DNA from: Microbulbifer pacificus
Lineage (GTDB): Bacteria > Pseudomonadota > Gammaproteobacteria > Pseudomonadales > Cellvibrionaceae
Length of the DNA: 64,000 nucleotides
Assembly: GCF_002959965.1 (NCBI RefSeq)
Contig: NZ_PREV01000027.1
Span: forward strand, 62,001-126,000
Direction of reading: 5' to 3'
Each line of letters begins with the position of its first letter. Position 1 is the first letter of the stretch. Made by a program: the position numbers and the translations under genes. The notes beneath the pieces were generated by a model. The model was not told the origin of the DNA, did not search any database, and was given only the letters and a program-made list of their open reading frames with translations. This document shows, piece after piece, positions 33,894 to 43,100 of the stretch.

Positions 33894-35240
33894 ATGACAA
33901 GAAAATACTTTGGCACAGACGGCATCCGCGGCCAGGTAGGCGAGGGTGCTATCACCCCGGACTTCATGTTGCGCCTCGGCTACGCCGCCGGAAAAGTACT
34001 CGGTGCTAAGCGCCAGGGAAAAGGCCGCAGCCGTATCCTGATCGGCAAAGACACCCGGGTTTCCGGCTACATGTTCGAAGCTGCGCTCGAGGCGGGCCTG
34101 ATCAATGCCGGTGTCGACGTCGGTCTGCTGGGCCCAATGCCCACGCCCGCCATCGCCTACCTCACTCGCACCTTCCACGCCCAGGCGGGGATCGTCATCA
34201 GCGCCTCCCACAATCCGTATCAGGATAACGGTATCAAGTTCTTTAGCTCTGACGGCAGTAAGTTGCCAGATGAGGTGGAGGCCGAAATTGAAGCCGCCCT
34301 AGACCTGCCCATGGAAACCGCCGGCGACCTCGGAAAGGCCTGGCGTATCGACGACGCCGCCGGCCGCTATATCGAGTTCTGCAAGGCCAGCACCCCGTGG
34401 CGCTACTCCCTGCAGGGCCTCAATATCGTGCTCGACTGTGCCAATGGCGCCACCTATCACATCGCCCCCAAGGTGTTCCGCGAGCTGGGCGCTGAGGTAC
34501 ACGCCATCGGCGTAGCGCCGGATGGCCTCAATATTAATCTGAATTGTGGCTCCACCAAGCCCCAGCAACTACAGAACGTGGTGGTGGAGCGCGGCGCCGA
34601 TCTCGGCATCGCGTTCGACGGCGACGGCGACCGTGTCATGTTCGTAGACCGCCACGGCAACCTCGTCGATGGCGACCAGCTGCTGTTCCTCATTGCTATC
34701 CACCGCCAGCAGTTCCTCGGTGGATGCAATGGTGTGGTCGGCACCCTGATGAGCAACTACGGCTTCGAGCTGGCGCTGAAGGAGCGCAAAATTCCGTTCT
34801 CCCGCGCCAAAGTGGGCGATCGCTATGTTCTGGAAATGATGTACAAGAATGGTTGGACCCTCGGCGGCGAGTCCTCCGGCCATATCGTGTGTACCGATGT
34901 GACCACCACTGGCGACGGCATTATCTCTGCGCTGCAGGTACTGCGCGCGGTGAGCGACTTCGGCGAACCTCTCGATCACCTCAGCCAGAAGATGCAGATG
35001 CTGCCGCAGCACATGATCAACGTGCGGTTGGCTCGCCGTGACGGCGTATTGGAGCACAGTGATGTACAGACCGCGGTGGCCCAGGCGGAGTCCACTCTCG
35101 CCAACGACGGCCGCGTGTTACTGCGTCCGTCTGGCACCGAACCCCTGATCCGGGTCATGGTCGAGGGAAAGGACCCCGTGCTGGTCGAGCGCCTGGCGGG
35201 AGAAATCGCCAGTGTGGTGGAGCGTGTCGGTAACGTTTGA
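33894..35240 (+). CDS. glmM: phosphoglucosamine mutase
   Basis: 448 residues. Converts glucosamine-6-phosphate to glucosamine-1-phosphate for cell-wall UDP-GlcNAc. [10 protein letters not shown] at the N-terminus, the phosphoserine loop [19 protein letters not shown] near 97, the metal loop [13 protein letters not shown] near 240, ESSGHIV near 327, and the phosphate-binding [15 protein letters not shown] near 412. ATG 33894 has GAGAG upstream. It follows folP by 67 bp. Confidence 0.98.
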   Translation: MTRKYFGTDGIRGQVGEGAITPDFMLRLGYAAGKVLGAKRQGKGRSRILIGKDTRVSGYMFEAALEAGLINAGVDVGLLGPMPTPAIAYLTRTFHAQAGIVISASHNPYQDNGIKFFSSDGSKLPDEVEAEIEAALDLPMETAGDLGKAWRIDDAAGRYIEFCKASTPWRYSLQGLNIVLDCANGATYHIAPKVFRELGAEVHAIGVAPDGLNINLNCGSTKPQQLQNVVVERGADLGIAFDGDGDRVMFVDRHGNLVDGDQLLFLIAIHRQQFLGGCNGVVGTLMSNYGFELALKERKIPFSRAKVGDRYVLEMMYKNGWTLGGESSGHIVCTDVTTTGDGIISALQVLRAVSDFGEPLDHLSQKMQMLPQHMINVRLARRDGVLEHSDVQTAVAQAESTLANDGRVLLRPSGTEPLIRVMVEGKDPVLVERLAGEIASVVERVGNV

Positions 35241-35359
35241 ACAGCGCCCGATCTCGTAGACGCGTCCGGAAGCCATTGAAAATTCAATAAATATCCGGAA
35301 ACCCTGGTTGTATGTTCCCGGCAATACCGCTAAGATTTGCGCCCCTTGGAGGAGCACCG

Positions 35360-36106
35360 ATGCGAAAAACACTGGTAGCTGCCAACTGGAAGATGCACGG
35401 TAGCAAAGCGTTTGCCGAGCAACTGTTGGCCGAGCTGAACAGCGGACTGGAGTCCGACGAATGCTCCACCGAAGTTGTCATTTGCCCGCCCTTTCCCTAC
35501 CTCTGCGTAGTGGCTGCGGTGGCGAAAAATGCGGAACAGGTAGTTCTGGGGGCGCAAAACCTCAGCGAGCAACCCTCCGGGGCATACACCGGTGAAGTTT
35601 CCGCAGAAATGCTGCTGGATTGCGGCGCGCGCTATGTGATCGTCGGTCACTCCGAGCGCCGCAGCCTGTACGGCGAAAGCAGCGAGCTGGTCGCGGCCAA
35701 GTTTGCCGCCGCCAAAGCCGCAGGCCTGACGCCGATCCTCTGTGTGGGGGAATCGCTGCAGGAGCGCGAGGCGGGCAAAACGCTGGACGTGATCGCCAGG
35801 CAGATCCAGGCCGTTGTCGAGCTGGGCCTGACGGATACCTGGCACAATGCCGTGGTCGCCTACGAGCCCGTATGGGCCATTGGTACCGGCAAGACCGCTA
35901 CCCCGGAGCAGGCGCAGGAAGTGCACCAGTTCATTCGCCAGCAACTCGGCGAAGCGGGCGCGGTGACGCAGATCCTCTACGGAGGCAGTGTCAAAGCGGC
36001 CAATGCCGCAGAACTGTTCGCCCGGGACGACATCGACGGCGCCCTGGTGGGCGGTGCCTCTCTGCAGGCGGACGAATTTATCCAGATCTGTCGCGCTGCT
36101 GACTAG
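35360..36106 (+). CDS. tpiA: triosephosphate isomerase
   Basis: 248 residues. Interconverts dihydroxyacetone phosphate and glyceraldehyde-3-phosphate. AANWKMHGS at the start with the catalytic lysine, the histidine in IVGHSERRS near 95, the catalytic glutamate in VVAYEPVWAIGTGKTA near 165, and the phosphate loop GGSVKAANA near 211. GGAGGA lies six bases before ATG 35360. secG follows, the usual gammaproteobacterial order. Confidence 0.98.
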   Translation: MRKTLVAANWKMHGSKAFAEQLLAELNSGLESDECSTEVVICPPFPYLCVVAAVAKNAEQVVLGAQNLSEQPSGAYTGEVSAEMLLDCGARYVIVGHSERRSLYGESSELVAAKFAAAKAAGLTPILCVGESLQEREAGKTLDVIARQIQAVVELGLTDTWHNAVVAYEPVWAIGTGKTATPEQAQEVHQFIRQQLGEAGAVTQILYGGSVKAANAAELFARDDIDGALVGGASLQADEFIQICRAAD

Positions 36107-36165
36107 CGCAACCGGTCAAAATCTTTTGAGCAAGGGCACATGCCCGATTGCAGGTTTTCTGGACA

Positions 36166-36612
36166 ATGGAAAAACTGGTTTTAGTGGTTCACATCCTCAC
36201 CGCGCTGGGTATCATCGGCCTGATTCTGCTGCAGCAGGGTAAAGGTGCGGAAGCCGGTGCCTCCTTCGGTGCGGGCGCTTCCCAGACCGTATTTGGCAGC
36301 CAGGGCAGTGGAAATTTCTTTTCCCGCTTGACTGCAATTCTGGCCACTGTATTCTTCGCCACCAGCTTCGGCCTGGCGGTACTGTCCAGCCGCGATGAAG
36401 CGCCGGAGCTCGACGGTATCCCTCAGGTGCCGGCGGCGATCGAATCCCGCGAACAGCAGGATGATGTACCGGCAGCAATCGAAAGTGACGTGCCTGAAGT
36501 TCAGGACGCAGCCCCGGCGGCAGGTGACCTGCCCGCAGCAGAAGAAGCCCCTCAGGCGGAACTGCCGGAAGCCGGCGCTGAAGAGCAGCAAACTGAGGAG
36601 CAGCCTCAGTAA
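36166..36612 (+). CDS. secG: protein-export membrane protein SecG
   Basis: 148 residues. Accessory subunit of the SecYEG translocon. Two membrane helices (about 3-22 and 53-73) with the conserved LLQQGKGAEAGASFGAGASQTVFGSQGSGNF loop between them. After residue 80 comes an acidic glutamate/alanine/proline-rich tail of about 65 residues, longer than in E. coli SecG (110 total). ATG 36166 (MEKLVLVVH) is the usual N-terminus; an upstream in-frame start at 36148 is not needed. A tRNA-Leu gene lies 35 bp downstream. Confidence 0.96.
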   Translation: MEKLVLVVHILTALGIIGLILLQQGKGAEAGASFGAGASQTVFGSQGSGNFFSRLTAILATVFFATSFGLAVLSSRDEAPELDGIPQVPAAIESREQQDDVPAAIESDVPEVQDAAPAAGDLPAAEEAPQAELPEAGAEEQQTEEQPQ

Positions 36613-36647
36613 GCCGAAAGGCTTAAATCAAAAACTGAAAAGTTTTT

Positions 36648-36732
36648 GCCCAGGTGGTGGAATTGGTAGACACGCTATCTTGAGGGGGTAGTGGCTTCGG
36701 TCGTGCGGGTTCAAGTCCCGCCCTGGGCACCA
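36648..36732 (+). tRNA. tRNA-Leu (anticodon GAG)
   Basis: 85 nt with the CCA end encoded. The acceptor stem is GCCCAGG with CCTGGGC. The D arm has GTGGTGGAATTGGTAGAC, the anticodon arm is CTATC-TTGAGGG-GGTAG (anticodon GAG), a long variable arm is characteristic of class II tRNAs, and the T loop is GGTTCAAGTCC. Placement after secG is common in gammaproteobacteria. Confidence 0.96.
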
Positions 36733-36764
36733 CATCAAAGACCAGAGAGATCTGGCAACATCTG

Positions 36765-36790
36765 AAAAGCCCCGCCCTGCGGGGCTTTTT
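36765..36790 (+). terminator. bidirectional intrinsic terminator
   Basis: AAAAGCCCCGC-cct-GCGGGGCTTTTT: 7-bp GC stem with A-run before and T-run after, so it can act on both strands. It ends the secG/tRNA-Leu transcript and would also stop transcripts arriving from the convergent flavocytochrome gene. Confidence 0.9.
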
Positions 36791-36849
36791 CGTTTCTCGG
36801 ATTGCTTACATACCCCATTGTGCGTTGGATACTGTGGGGTGCTGTTCTA

Positions 36850-38844
36850 TTAATCAAACCGCTCCCGACAAAACCCAAACCCGAAGTTCCGACAATGCCG
36901 CTGCAGTTCCTTAGCCAGTGGCACGGGGCCACAGTAGTAAACCACCACCTTTTGCCCGGCATGCTTGCCGGCAAGCCCCGCAAATAACGCCTGCCAGTCT
37001 GGCCGCCCTGGGCTGGTGACTGCCTGTAGCTGGGTGAAAGGATCCCGCTGGTGCTTGCGGTAAAACGCATCGGCGGCAATTTGCATGGCGATGTTGGTGA
37101 GGTTGTGGCTCAGGCTTGTGAGGTGGATGTGCAGGCGGAAGTTATCGCCCAGACGGGTTTCGGCGTTTGCGAGCAGGTGCTGGAACCACTCGTAGGAACG
37201 TTGGGAGCGGTTGAGCCAGTGGAAGTAGACGATTTGTCGGGGGCGGTTTTTGTCTTCGGCCTCGTGTCGCATCACCAGGCTTTCCAGCGCGCTGGCGAAG
37301 GGGGTGACGCCGATACCGGCGGCCACCATGACGGCGACCGGCGCACGGTAGATGCTGCTTGTTGGGGCTCCGTAAGGGCCGTCGATTTGTGCACGCAGGC
37401 CGTTGTTTTCCAGTTGCTGTTGCAGGTCTTGTTTGCGTGAGAGATTGTGCAGGGCGCCGCTCCAGTCGCCGTTGTTGCGGATATGCACGTCAAAGTAGCC
37501 CGCTTCCGGTGCGGCGCTGATGGTAAAAGGGTGCCATTCCCAGCGAGAGATGGCGGGCACTCGCAGGCGCAAGTAGTCGCCGGGGAAAAACCGGAAATCG
37601 CGAGGTTTGGCGAAGCGCACCGCGGTGACGCCGTCTGCCAGGGGGCGCACGGAGAGCACTTCTACCCGGCGGGTTTTGATGAATGCGCGATACAGGGCGT
37701 CGAGGAAAAACAGCCCGGCGGGTACCGCCAGCCAGGCCCAGAAGACGGGGCCGTGCAGCAGTATCGCGATGATAAACCCTGCGTAGAGCAAATGGCTGCT
37801 GGTAAAGCGCTCCCGCTGACGGCTGTGCCGGGCGGCGATCCCGCGGAGCATCAGTGCCAGCAGCCCGAGGGAGATGGCGCCGGTGGCAAAAGCGGAGTCC
37901 TGCAGCAGATCCGGCGTGAGCAACCCTTCGCCCCAGTAGTTGAAGGTGTGAGCTGCGAGGTGCACCAGGGTAAACAGCACGATGGTGTAGCCCACAGTCC
38001 GATGCATGTCGATCAGACTGTCGATGGGGAGCAGGTGTGCCACCCAGGTGTGCCGCAGCCAGGTCCACAGGCTGCGGCAGATGGGCAATAGTATCAGGGC
38101 GAGGTTAAAGTTTAGACAGGCACCGGCGCTGCGGGCAATCTGGATGGCTGTGCCGGCACCGCGGGCGGCGTACTCGCTGGCGGCGTGGGCAAACAGCAAG
38201 CCGTTGGCGAGCAGGTAGAGGCTGGCCCAGAACAGGGTCTTCCCGTGCATTTGCAGCAGATGGCTCAGTCGCCGGCCGGGCCCGATGGACAGTTCGGGGG
38301 CAGACTGGGTCGCGGGGGCGCTGCTATCGGCTCGCCCGCCGATCCAGGTCTGGGCGAAGCGTTCAAACAGCGAATCTGTGTTGTGGAAGTCTGCAATCGC
38401 GGCGACAAATTCCGCCTTGTTCACGGTGTGCCGGCGTTGGCTGGGAAAGGCGGAGAGAAAGCAGCGAGCCAGTTCCGCCAGGTCGTCATCACTCACTTGT
38501 AGTGACTGCTCACCGAGGCTTGCGGCGAGTACTTCGCGCATGGTTTTCTGGTTCAGTGCGCCGTCGTCGTTGAGGTCGTAAATATCGAACAGGAGTTGGT
38601 AGCGGTGGGGGGAGTGGCGGTCTTTCAGCGTGGCGACAAACTCGCAGTATTCGTCCTCATCAATATAGCCGGAGCCGTCGGTGTCGATAGCGGCGAACAG
38701 CCGGCGTGCCACCAGTGGGTTTTTGAGTCCTAAAGCGGCCTGCCACTCGCGGAAGTCGATCAGCTTGTCTGTGCCGGCCAGTGCAAAAAATGCTTTGCGG
38801 GCGCGGCGTTTGAGGCGGTATCGGGAAAAGAAGGCGGCGAACAT
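36850..38844 (-). CDS. EF-hand NADPH-oxidase-like ferric-reductase flavocytochrome (NOX5-like)
   Basis: 664 residues. The N-terminal calcium-binding region has a canonical EF-hand loop DTDGSGYIDEDE at 54-65 and a second, weaker loop DLNDDGALNQKT at 90-101 (threonine at position 12). From about 205 to 400 is a ferric-reductase transmembrane domain with heme-ligand-type histidines (IDMHRTVGY...FTLVHLAAHTF near 275, and LLHGPVFW later). The FAD site is WEWHPFTIS near 440, the NADPH site VAAGIGVTPFASAL near 510, and the C-terminus VYYCGPVP...CRERFD is that of NOX proteins. This order equals eukaryotic NOX5/DUOX-type enzymes, which move electrons from NADPH across the membrane to oxygen. Calcium-triggered superoxide production is inferred; iron reduction is the main alternative. 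Confidence 0.88.
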   Translation of the reverse strand: MFAAFFSRYRLKRRARKAFFALAGTDKLIDFREWQAALGLKNPLVARRLFAAIDTDGSGYIDEDEYCEFVATLKDRHSPHRYQLLFDIYDLNDDGALNQKTMREVLAASLGEQSLQVSDDDLAELARCFLSAFPSQRRHTVNKAEFVAAIADFHNTDSLFERFAQTWIGGRADSSAPATQSAPELSIGPGRRLSHLLQMHGKTLFWASLYLLANGLLFAHAASEYAARGAGTAIQIARSAGACLNFNLALILLPICRSLWTWLRHTWVAHLLPIDSLIDMHRTVGYTIVLFTLVHLAAHTFNYWGEGLLTPDLLQDSAFATGAISLGLLALMLRGIAARHSRQRERFTSSHLLYAGFIIAILLHGPVFWAWLAVPAGLFFLDALYRAFIKTRRVEVLSVRPLADGVTAVRFAKPRDFRFFPGDYLRLRVPAISRWEWHPFTISAAPEAGYFDVHIRNNGDWSGALHNLSRKQDLQQQLENNGLRAQIDGPYGAPTSSIYRAPVAVMVAAGIGVTPFASALESLVMRHEAEDKNRPRQIVYFHWLNRSQRSYEWFQHLLANAETRLGDNFRLHIHLTSLSHNLTNIAMQIAADAFYRKHQRDPFTQLQAVTSPGRPDWQALFAGLAGKHAGQKVVVYYCGPVPLAKELQRHCRNFGFGFCRERFD

Positions 38845-39061
38845 GTGTATCCCTCGTTATTAGTATTGCGCTGTAGGTGGCGCTGATATCGGCACGGCCG
38901 ATTGGGATGACGCTGAACATGCGGCCCATGATATGTGTATTTCTTCCGGTTACAGTACCTGTCAGAGTGAAACTGACGGGGAAAACTTTGCGCGGTGTTT
39001 AAGCGGAGAGGGGATACAAGGAGAGGCGGTTACAAGGAGAGGGGCTCGGGGAGAGCAATCA

Positions 39062-39085
39062 GGGGAGCCGCCGAGTGGGCTCCCC
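39062..39085 (-). terminator. possible terminator hairpin after the YebC-family gene
   Basis: GGGGAGCC-N8-GGCTCCCC, perfect 8-bp stem 27 bp past the stop on the minus strand, with only a weak U-rich tail. The remaining space up to the flavocytochrome start (38845-39061) contains a short direct repeat of ACAAGGAGAGG and no gene. Confidence 0.4.
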
Positions 39086-39111
39086 AGGGAAGGGTTGCTG
39101 TACCCGCTCAG

Positions 39112-39831
39112 TTACGGGTTTTCCACATTGTGATAAACCGCCTGCACATCCTCCAGGTCTTCCAGCATGTTAATAAACTTCTCAAACAGCGCCACATCGT
39201 CCCCGCTGATCCGGGTATAGGTCTGCGGTACAAACTGAATCTCGTCCACTTCAAAGTCGATATCGCCAAACGCCTCAATCAGCGCCTGCTTGGCCTTGAA
39301 GTAATCCGTATGCGGAGCGAATACGGAGAGCTTGCCGTCTTCGTTTTCGATGTCGGTGACATCCACGTCCGCTTCCATCAGCGCTTCCAGCGCGGCTTCT
39401 TCGTCGTCGTGTTTGAACACGAGGATGGCCAGGTGATCGAAGCTGTGGCTGACGGAGCCTTCGGTGCCAATTTTGGTTTTGGTTTTGGTGAAGGCCTGGC
39501 GCACGTCGCCGAAGGTGCGGTTGGGGTTGTCGGTCAGGCATTCGATGATGGCCATGCAGCCGCCGGGGCCAAAGCCTTCGTAGCGGGCGCGGGCGAAGTC
39601 TTCACCGGCACCACCCTTGGCCTTGTCGATGGCCTTCTCGATCACGTGGGTGGGGACCTGGTCTTTCTTGGCGCGCTCGATCAGGCTGCGCAGGGCCAGG
39701 TTGCCGTTGGGATCGGTGCCACCAGACTTTGCGGTCACGTAAATCTCGCGCCCATAGCGGCTGTAGACCCTGGCCTTCATGTTTGAGGTCTTGGCCATTG
39801 ACTCTTTGCGGTTCTGGTAGGCTCGGCCCAT
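39112..39831 (-). CDS. YebC/PmpR-family protein, YeeN-like
   Basis: 239 residues, the normal size. YebC-family proteins have been described as DNA-binding regulators and, more recently, as ribosome-associated factors easing proline stretches. Conserved parts: [15 protein letters not shown] start, [19 protein letters not shown], the [16 protein letters not shown] helix, [23 protein letters not shown], and the C-terminal DVQAVYHNV. Residues and start resemble the shorter E. coli paralogue YeeN more than YebC, which begins MAGHSKW. It is a single gene between two unusual genes; nothing in context narrows its role. Confidence 0.9.
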   Translation of the reverse strand: MGRAYQNRKESMAKTSNMKARVYSRYGREIYVTAKSGGTDPNGNLALRSLIERAKKDQVPTHVIEKAIDKAKGGAGEDFARARYEGFGPGGCMAIIECLTDNPNRTFGDVRQAFTKTKTKIGTEGSVSHSFDHLAILVFKHDDEEAALEALMEADVDVTDIENEDGKLSVFAPHTDYFKAKQALIEAFGDIDFEVDEIQFVPQTYTRISGDDVALFEKFINMLEDLEDVQAVYHNVENP

Positions 39832-40109
39832 GGGGTATTGCTCCGGTACTGCAGGTTTTCATTGAAGCGCGATTTTACTGTCGGCCCGGGGGGAAATGAA
39901 GTGGGTTACTGTGGACTGGATGTGTTGCCAGCCCACGGAGAGTGGCTGGAAATCCGGCAAATGAATGCTAGCCCGTGTAATTACCTGTAATTGCATATAT
40001 GTATCAATTTGTCGTAGCTTTAGTGGCTTCTCTAAATGGGGGGGATTCCGTGCCAAAATTTGCGGCATTCGGGGTCATTTGAATAAAAAATATACGCCCG
40101 GTTCGGACA

Positions 40110-43100
40110 ATGACAATCAATACAAGAAAAATCATAACTCGCGGCCTGCTGCTGCTGTCTGTAAACATTATTACGGCTTGTGGCGGAGGCGGTGGTGGTG
40201 GCTCTTCCCAGTCGTCCGACCCATCCACGAACCCACCTTCCGAATCCCCCGAACCGGTTTCACTGGGTGGCTACGCTGTCAAGGGACCTCTGAGTAATGC
40301 GGATGTCGGTGTTTACACCGTACAGATGGGAAACGCCGCGTTGAAGGGAACCAAGCTCGCCAGTGGGAGCACGGGAGCCATAGGGCAGTTCGACGGCATC
40401 GAATTTGAATTGGAGAAGAGTGATTTCTATCTGATAGAAGTGACTGCAGATGCGGACACCTTGGACATCTCTACGGGCGAAGCGCCCATAATCCCCACGC
40501 TGAAAACGTTTGTTTCGGCCGATGCGCTGAAAAAGTCTGAACCTGCCTATGCGACTATTAGTACAACCATGGTCTTCGAAATGCTGCGCCTCAAAGGCGG
40601 TGTGGCAAACACCACTGAACTGGCCAGCCAACTAAATAGTTTCTCTACTACGGTCGCTACCGAGTTGGGGTTCGATTTGCTACAGGGGATTGACCTGTTT
40701 GAACAGAGCCCGCTCGTTACCGATACCGCACCCGCGACTCAGCAATTGCTCAATTATCGAACCGCACTCGAAGCCCAGGCTGCCCTCATCTGGTATATCT
40801 CGGTAGAGCTTGGGGTTCCCGTTAACCGGGTAATCGAATGGATGGCTGCCGACCTGCTCGATGGCCAATACGATGGCCTCACTTCTCTGGCTGCGGCTGA
40901 CTACGTCGACGGAAGCCGGCAGGTATTCGAAGTCGCCGCGCGCCAGTTGATCTCCGAACTGAGTATCCCAGGCACCGGAGCATTACGCTCTGGTGGGGAA
41001 GGAGACTACCTGGCGGGCGAGACCGTTCAGCTGCTGCTCGCCGAAGCGGCAGTTACTGCCCCCTCTGCCGATGTGCAGTTGCTGGAAAATGCTCCATCGA
41101 CCGTGATATTGGCGGCGGTTGGCCCCGATATGGATGCAGATGGTAAGCCCGATGCTATTGATCTGGATATCGACGGCGATGGCGTAGCCAATGCCGAAGA
41201 TGCATTCCCTCGCGATCCTTCAGAAACAATGGATAGCGATAGCGACGGTGTTGGGGACAATGGCGACGCTTACCCTCTGGATGGTAACTGCAGCGTCGCG
41301 GCCCACGGTGATGGTGCCCAATGTTACATGACGGCACTGTCCAATTATGACGTGACCGACAGCTTTGCCGATGAAGACGGCAGTATTCTCCTTGTTGCAA
41401 ACTCGGGAACCGAGCTGGCTTTGTTTCGGTTTCTCCCTGACTCGCAACGTATTGAGGAAAAAATTGGGCTCGCTGTTGACGGGGTAACGCCTACTACCAT
41501 TCTCGTTCACAAAGGCCACCAGAGAACCTATGTCGCCTATCCTGACGGTGCAATCCGCTATCTGGCTGGCGGCGAGCCCAGGCTGCTTACAAATGTCGGC
41601 TTCCCTATTTCCGATCTCGCCTTTGCGGGGAATTACCTGTTCGTGATAGGCGATGATGAAGTGGGCGAGACGCACCTGACACTATCCAGTTCAGGGCAGC
41701 TGATGTACCGAAGGGATTACCGGAGCCATTTTGAGTCGTTCGACTGGTCTGAATCCCGTGATCGCCTCTATTTCCGCTATTCCTCCTCAGCGCCCTATCG
41801 CCTGGGTTACATGACAGTAAACCAGAGTACAGGTCAATTCGACTCCGGAAGTCTGTACTCCTACGACAGCGAGTTTTACCCGGAAGGCCAGGTGTTGGTA
41901 CTCGATAATGTGGACCGGGTAGCGACGGGTTCAGGTCTGGTATACGAGATGGGCAGCTCTGTACGCTCCCCGTTTGATGTGTCCCCGTTTGATCGCGCGG
42001 TGTATGACGGGAATGACCTGGTGGCAGCCACGGCAAGCCCGGCCGGGAATGCAAACGTCAATGCCTATTCCGCTAGTGGCGCCTTTTATCAGTCACTGGA
42101 ATTTACTGGCACACCCAGCACCCTCCTCAAGCGCGATGATGACTATCTGCTGGTCGCCCGCGACGGGTCTGGTGAGTATCGTTTTCACACTTTTGTGACC
42201 GATCGCGATCTGGATGATGACGGAGTAGATAATGTTGATGACCACTTTCCCGCTGATCCGGCCGCATCGCTGGATACGGATGGTGATGGATGGCCAGACA
42301 GCTGGAACGCCGGCTACAGCGAGGGAGATTCAACCAGTGGCCTTACCCTTGACGCCTACCCCGAGGATTCTGCCTGTCAGGAGGTGAATGAGGGAAATGG
42401 CAGTGAGTGCGATGTCGAAAGCCATGTTGTGATCGATGAAGTTACCCAAACCATTCTCCATGAAAATATCGTTTACGCGCTGTCAGCGGCTGACCAGGCT
42501 GTTTACCGTTGGGATCTTGTTAACGAGCAGCTTCTCAATCCGGTGCTGTTGACGCGTGAGTTGAATGGCGCACCCGCGGTATCCATTGCAGTGTCCGATT
42601 CCGGCAAGCTTTTGGTAGCCGATGATTCTGGCGCTGTATTTCAGGTTTCCAGTTCCCTGCCATTGCAGGCGCAGCGGATATACCGGGTAACCGGTGGTGA
42701 TGTCAGCTTGATTCAGGCGGGTAAGCAGCTGATTGTGGGCGAAGCCACAGACTACGGGTACCGCCGGTTGAATGTTCTCAGCGAGCAATTTGAAAAACTC
42801 GCAGATTTCACCGTTTACGGCGATAACACCGAACTTGAATACCATGCGGAAAGCGGCCGGGTTTACTGGGTGGAAGATTACTCCGGCGGCTCGCTGCGCA
42901 GCAGCATCCTCGACCCGGTTTCTGGATATCCCACAAGCTCCAGGAATTTCAGTTTTGGGGATACGGGGCTGCCTGTTTTTGTATCTCCTTCTACCGATGA
43001 AGAACGTATTTTTGTCGGTGGGGATGTTGTGGTGCGCAATCTACTCGGCAAGCCTTATTTGCAACAGCTGCCCATATCGGATCTATGGCCGTCCCTCAGC

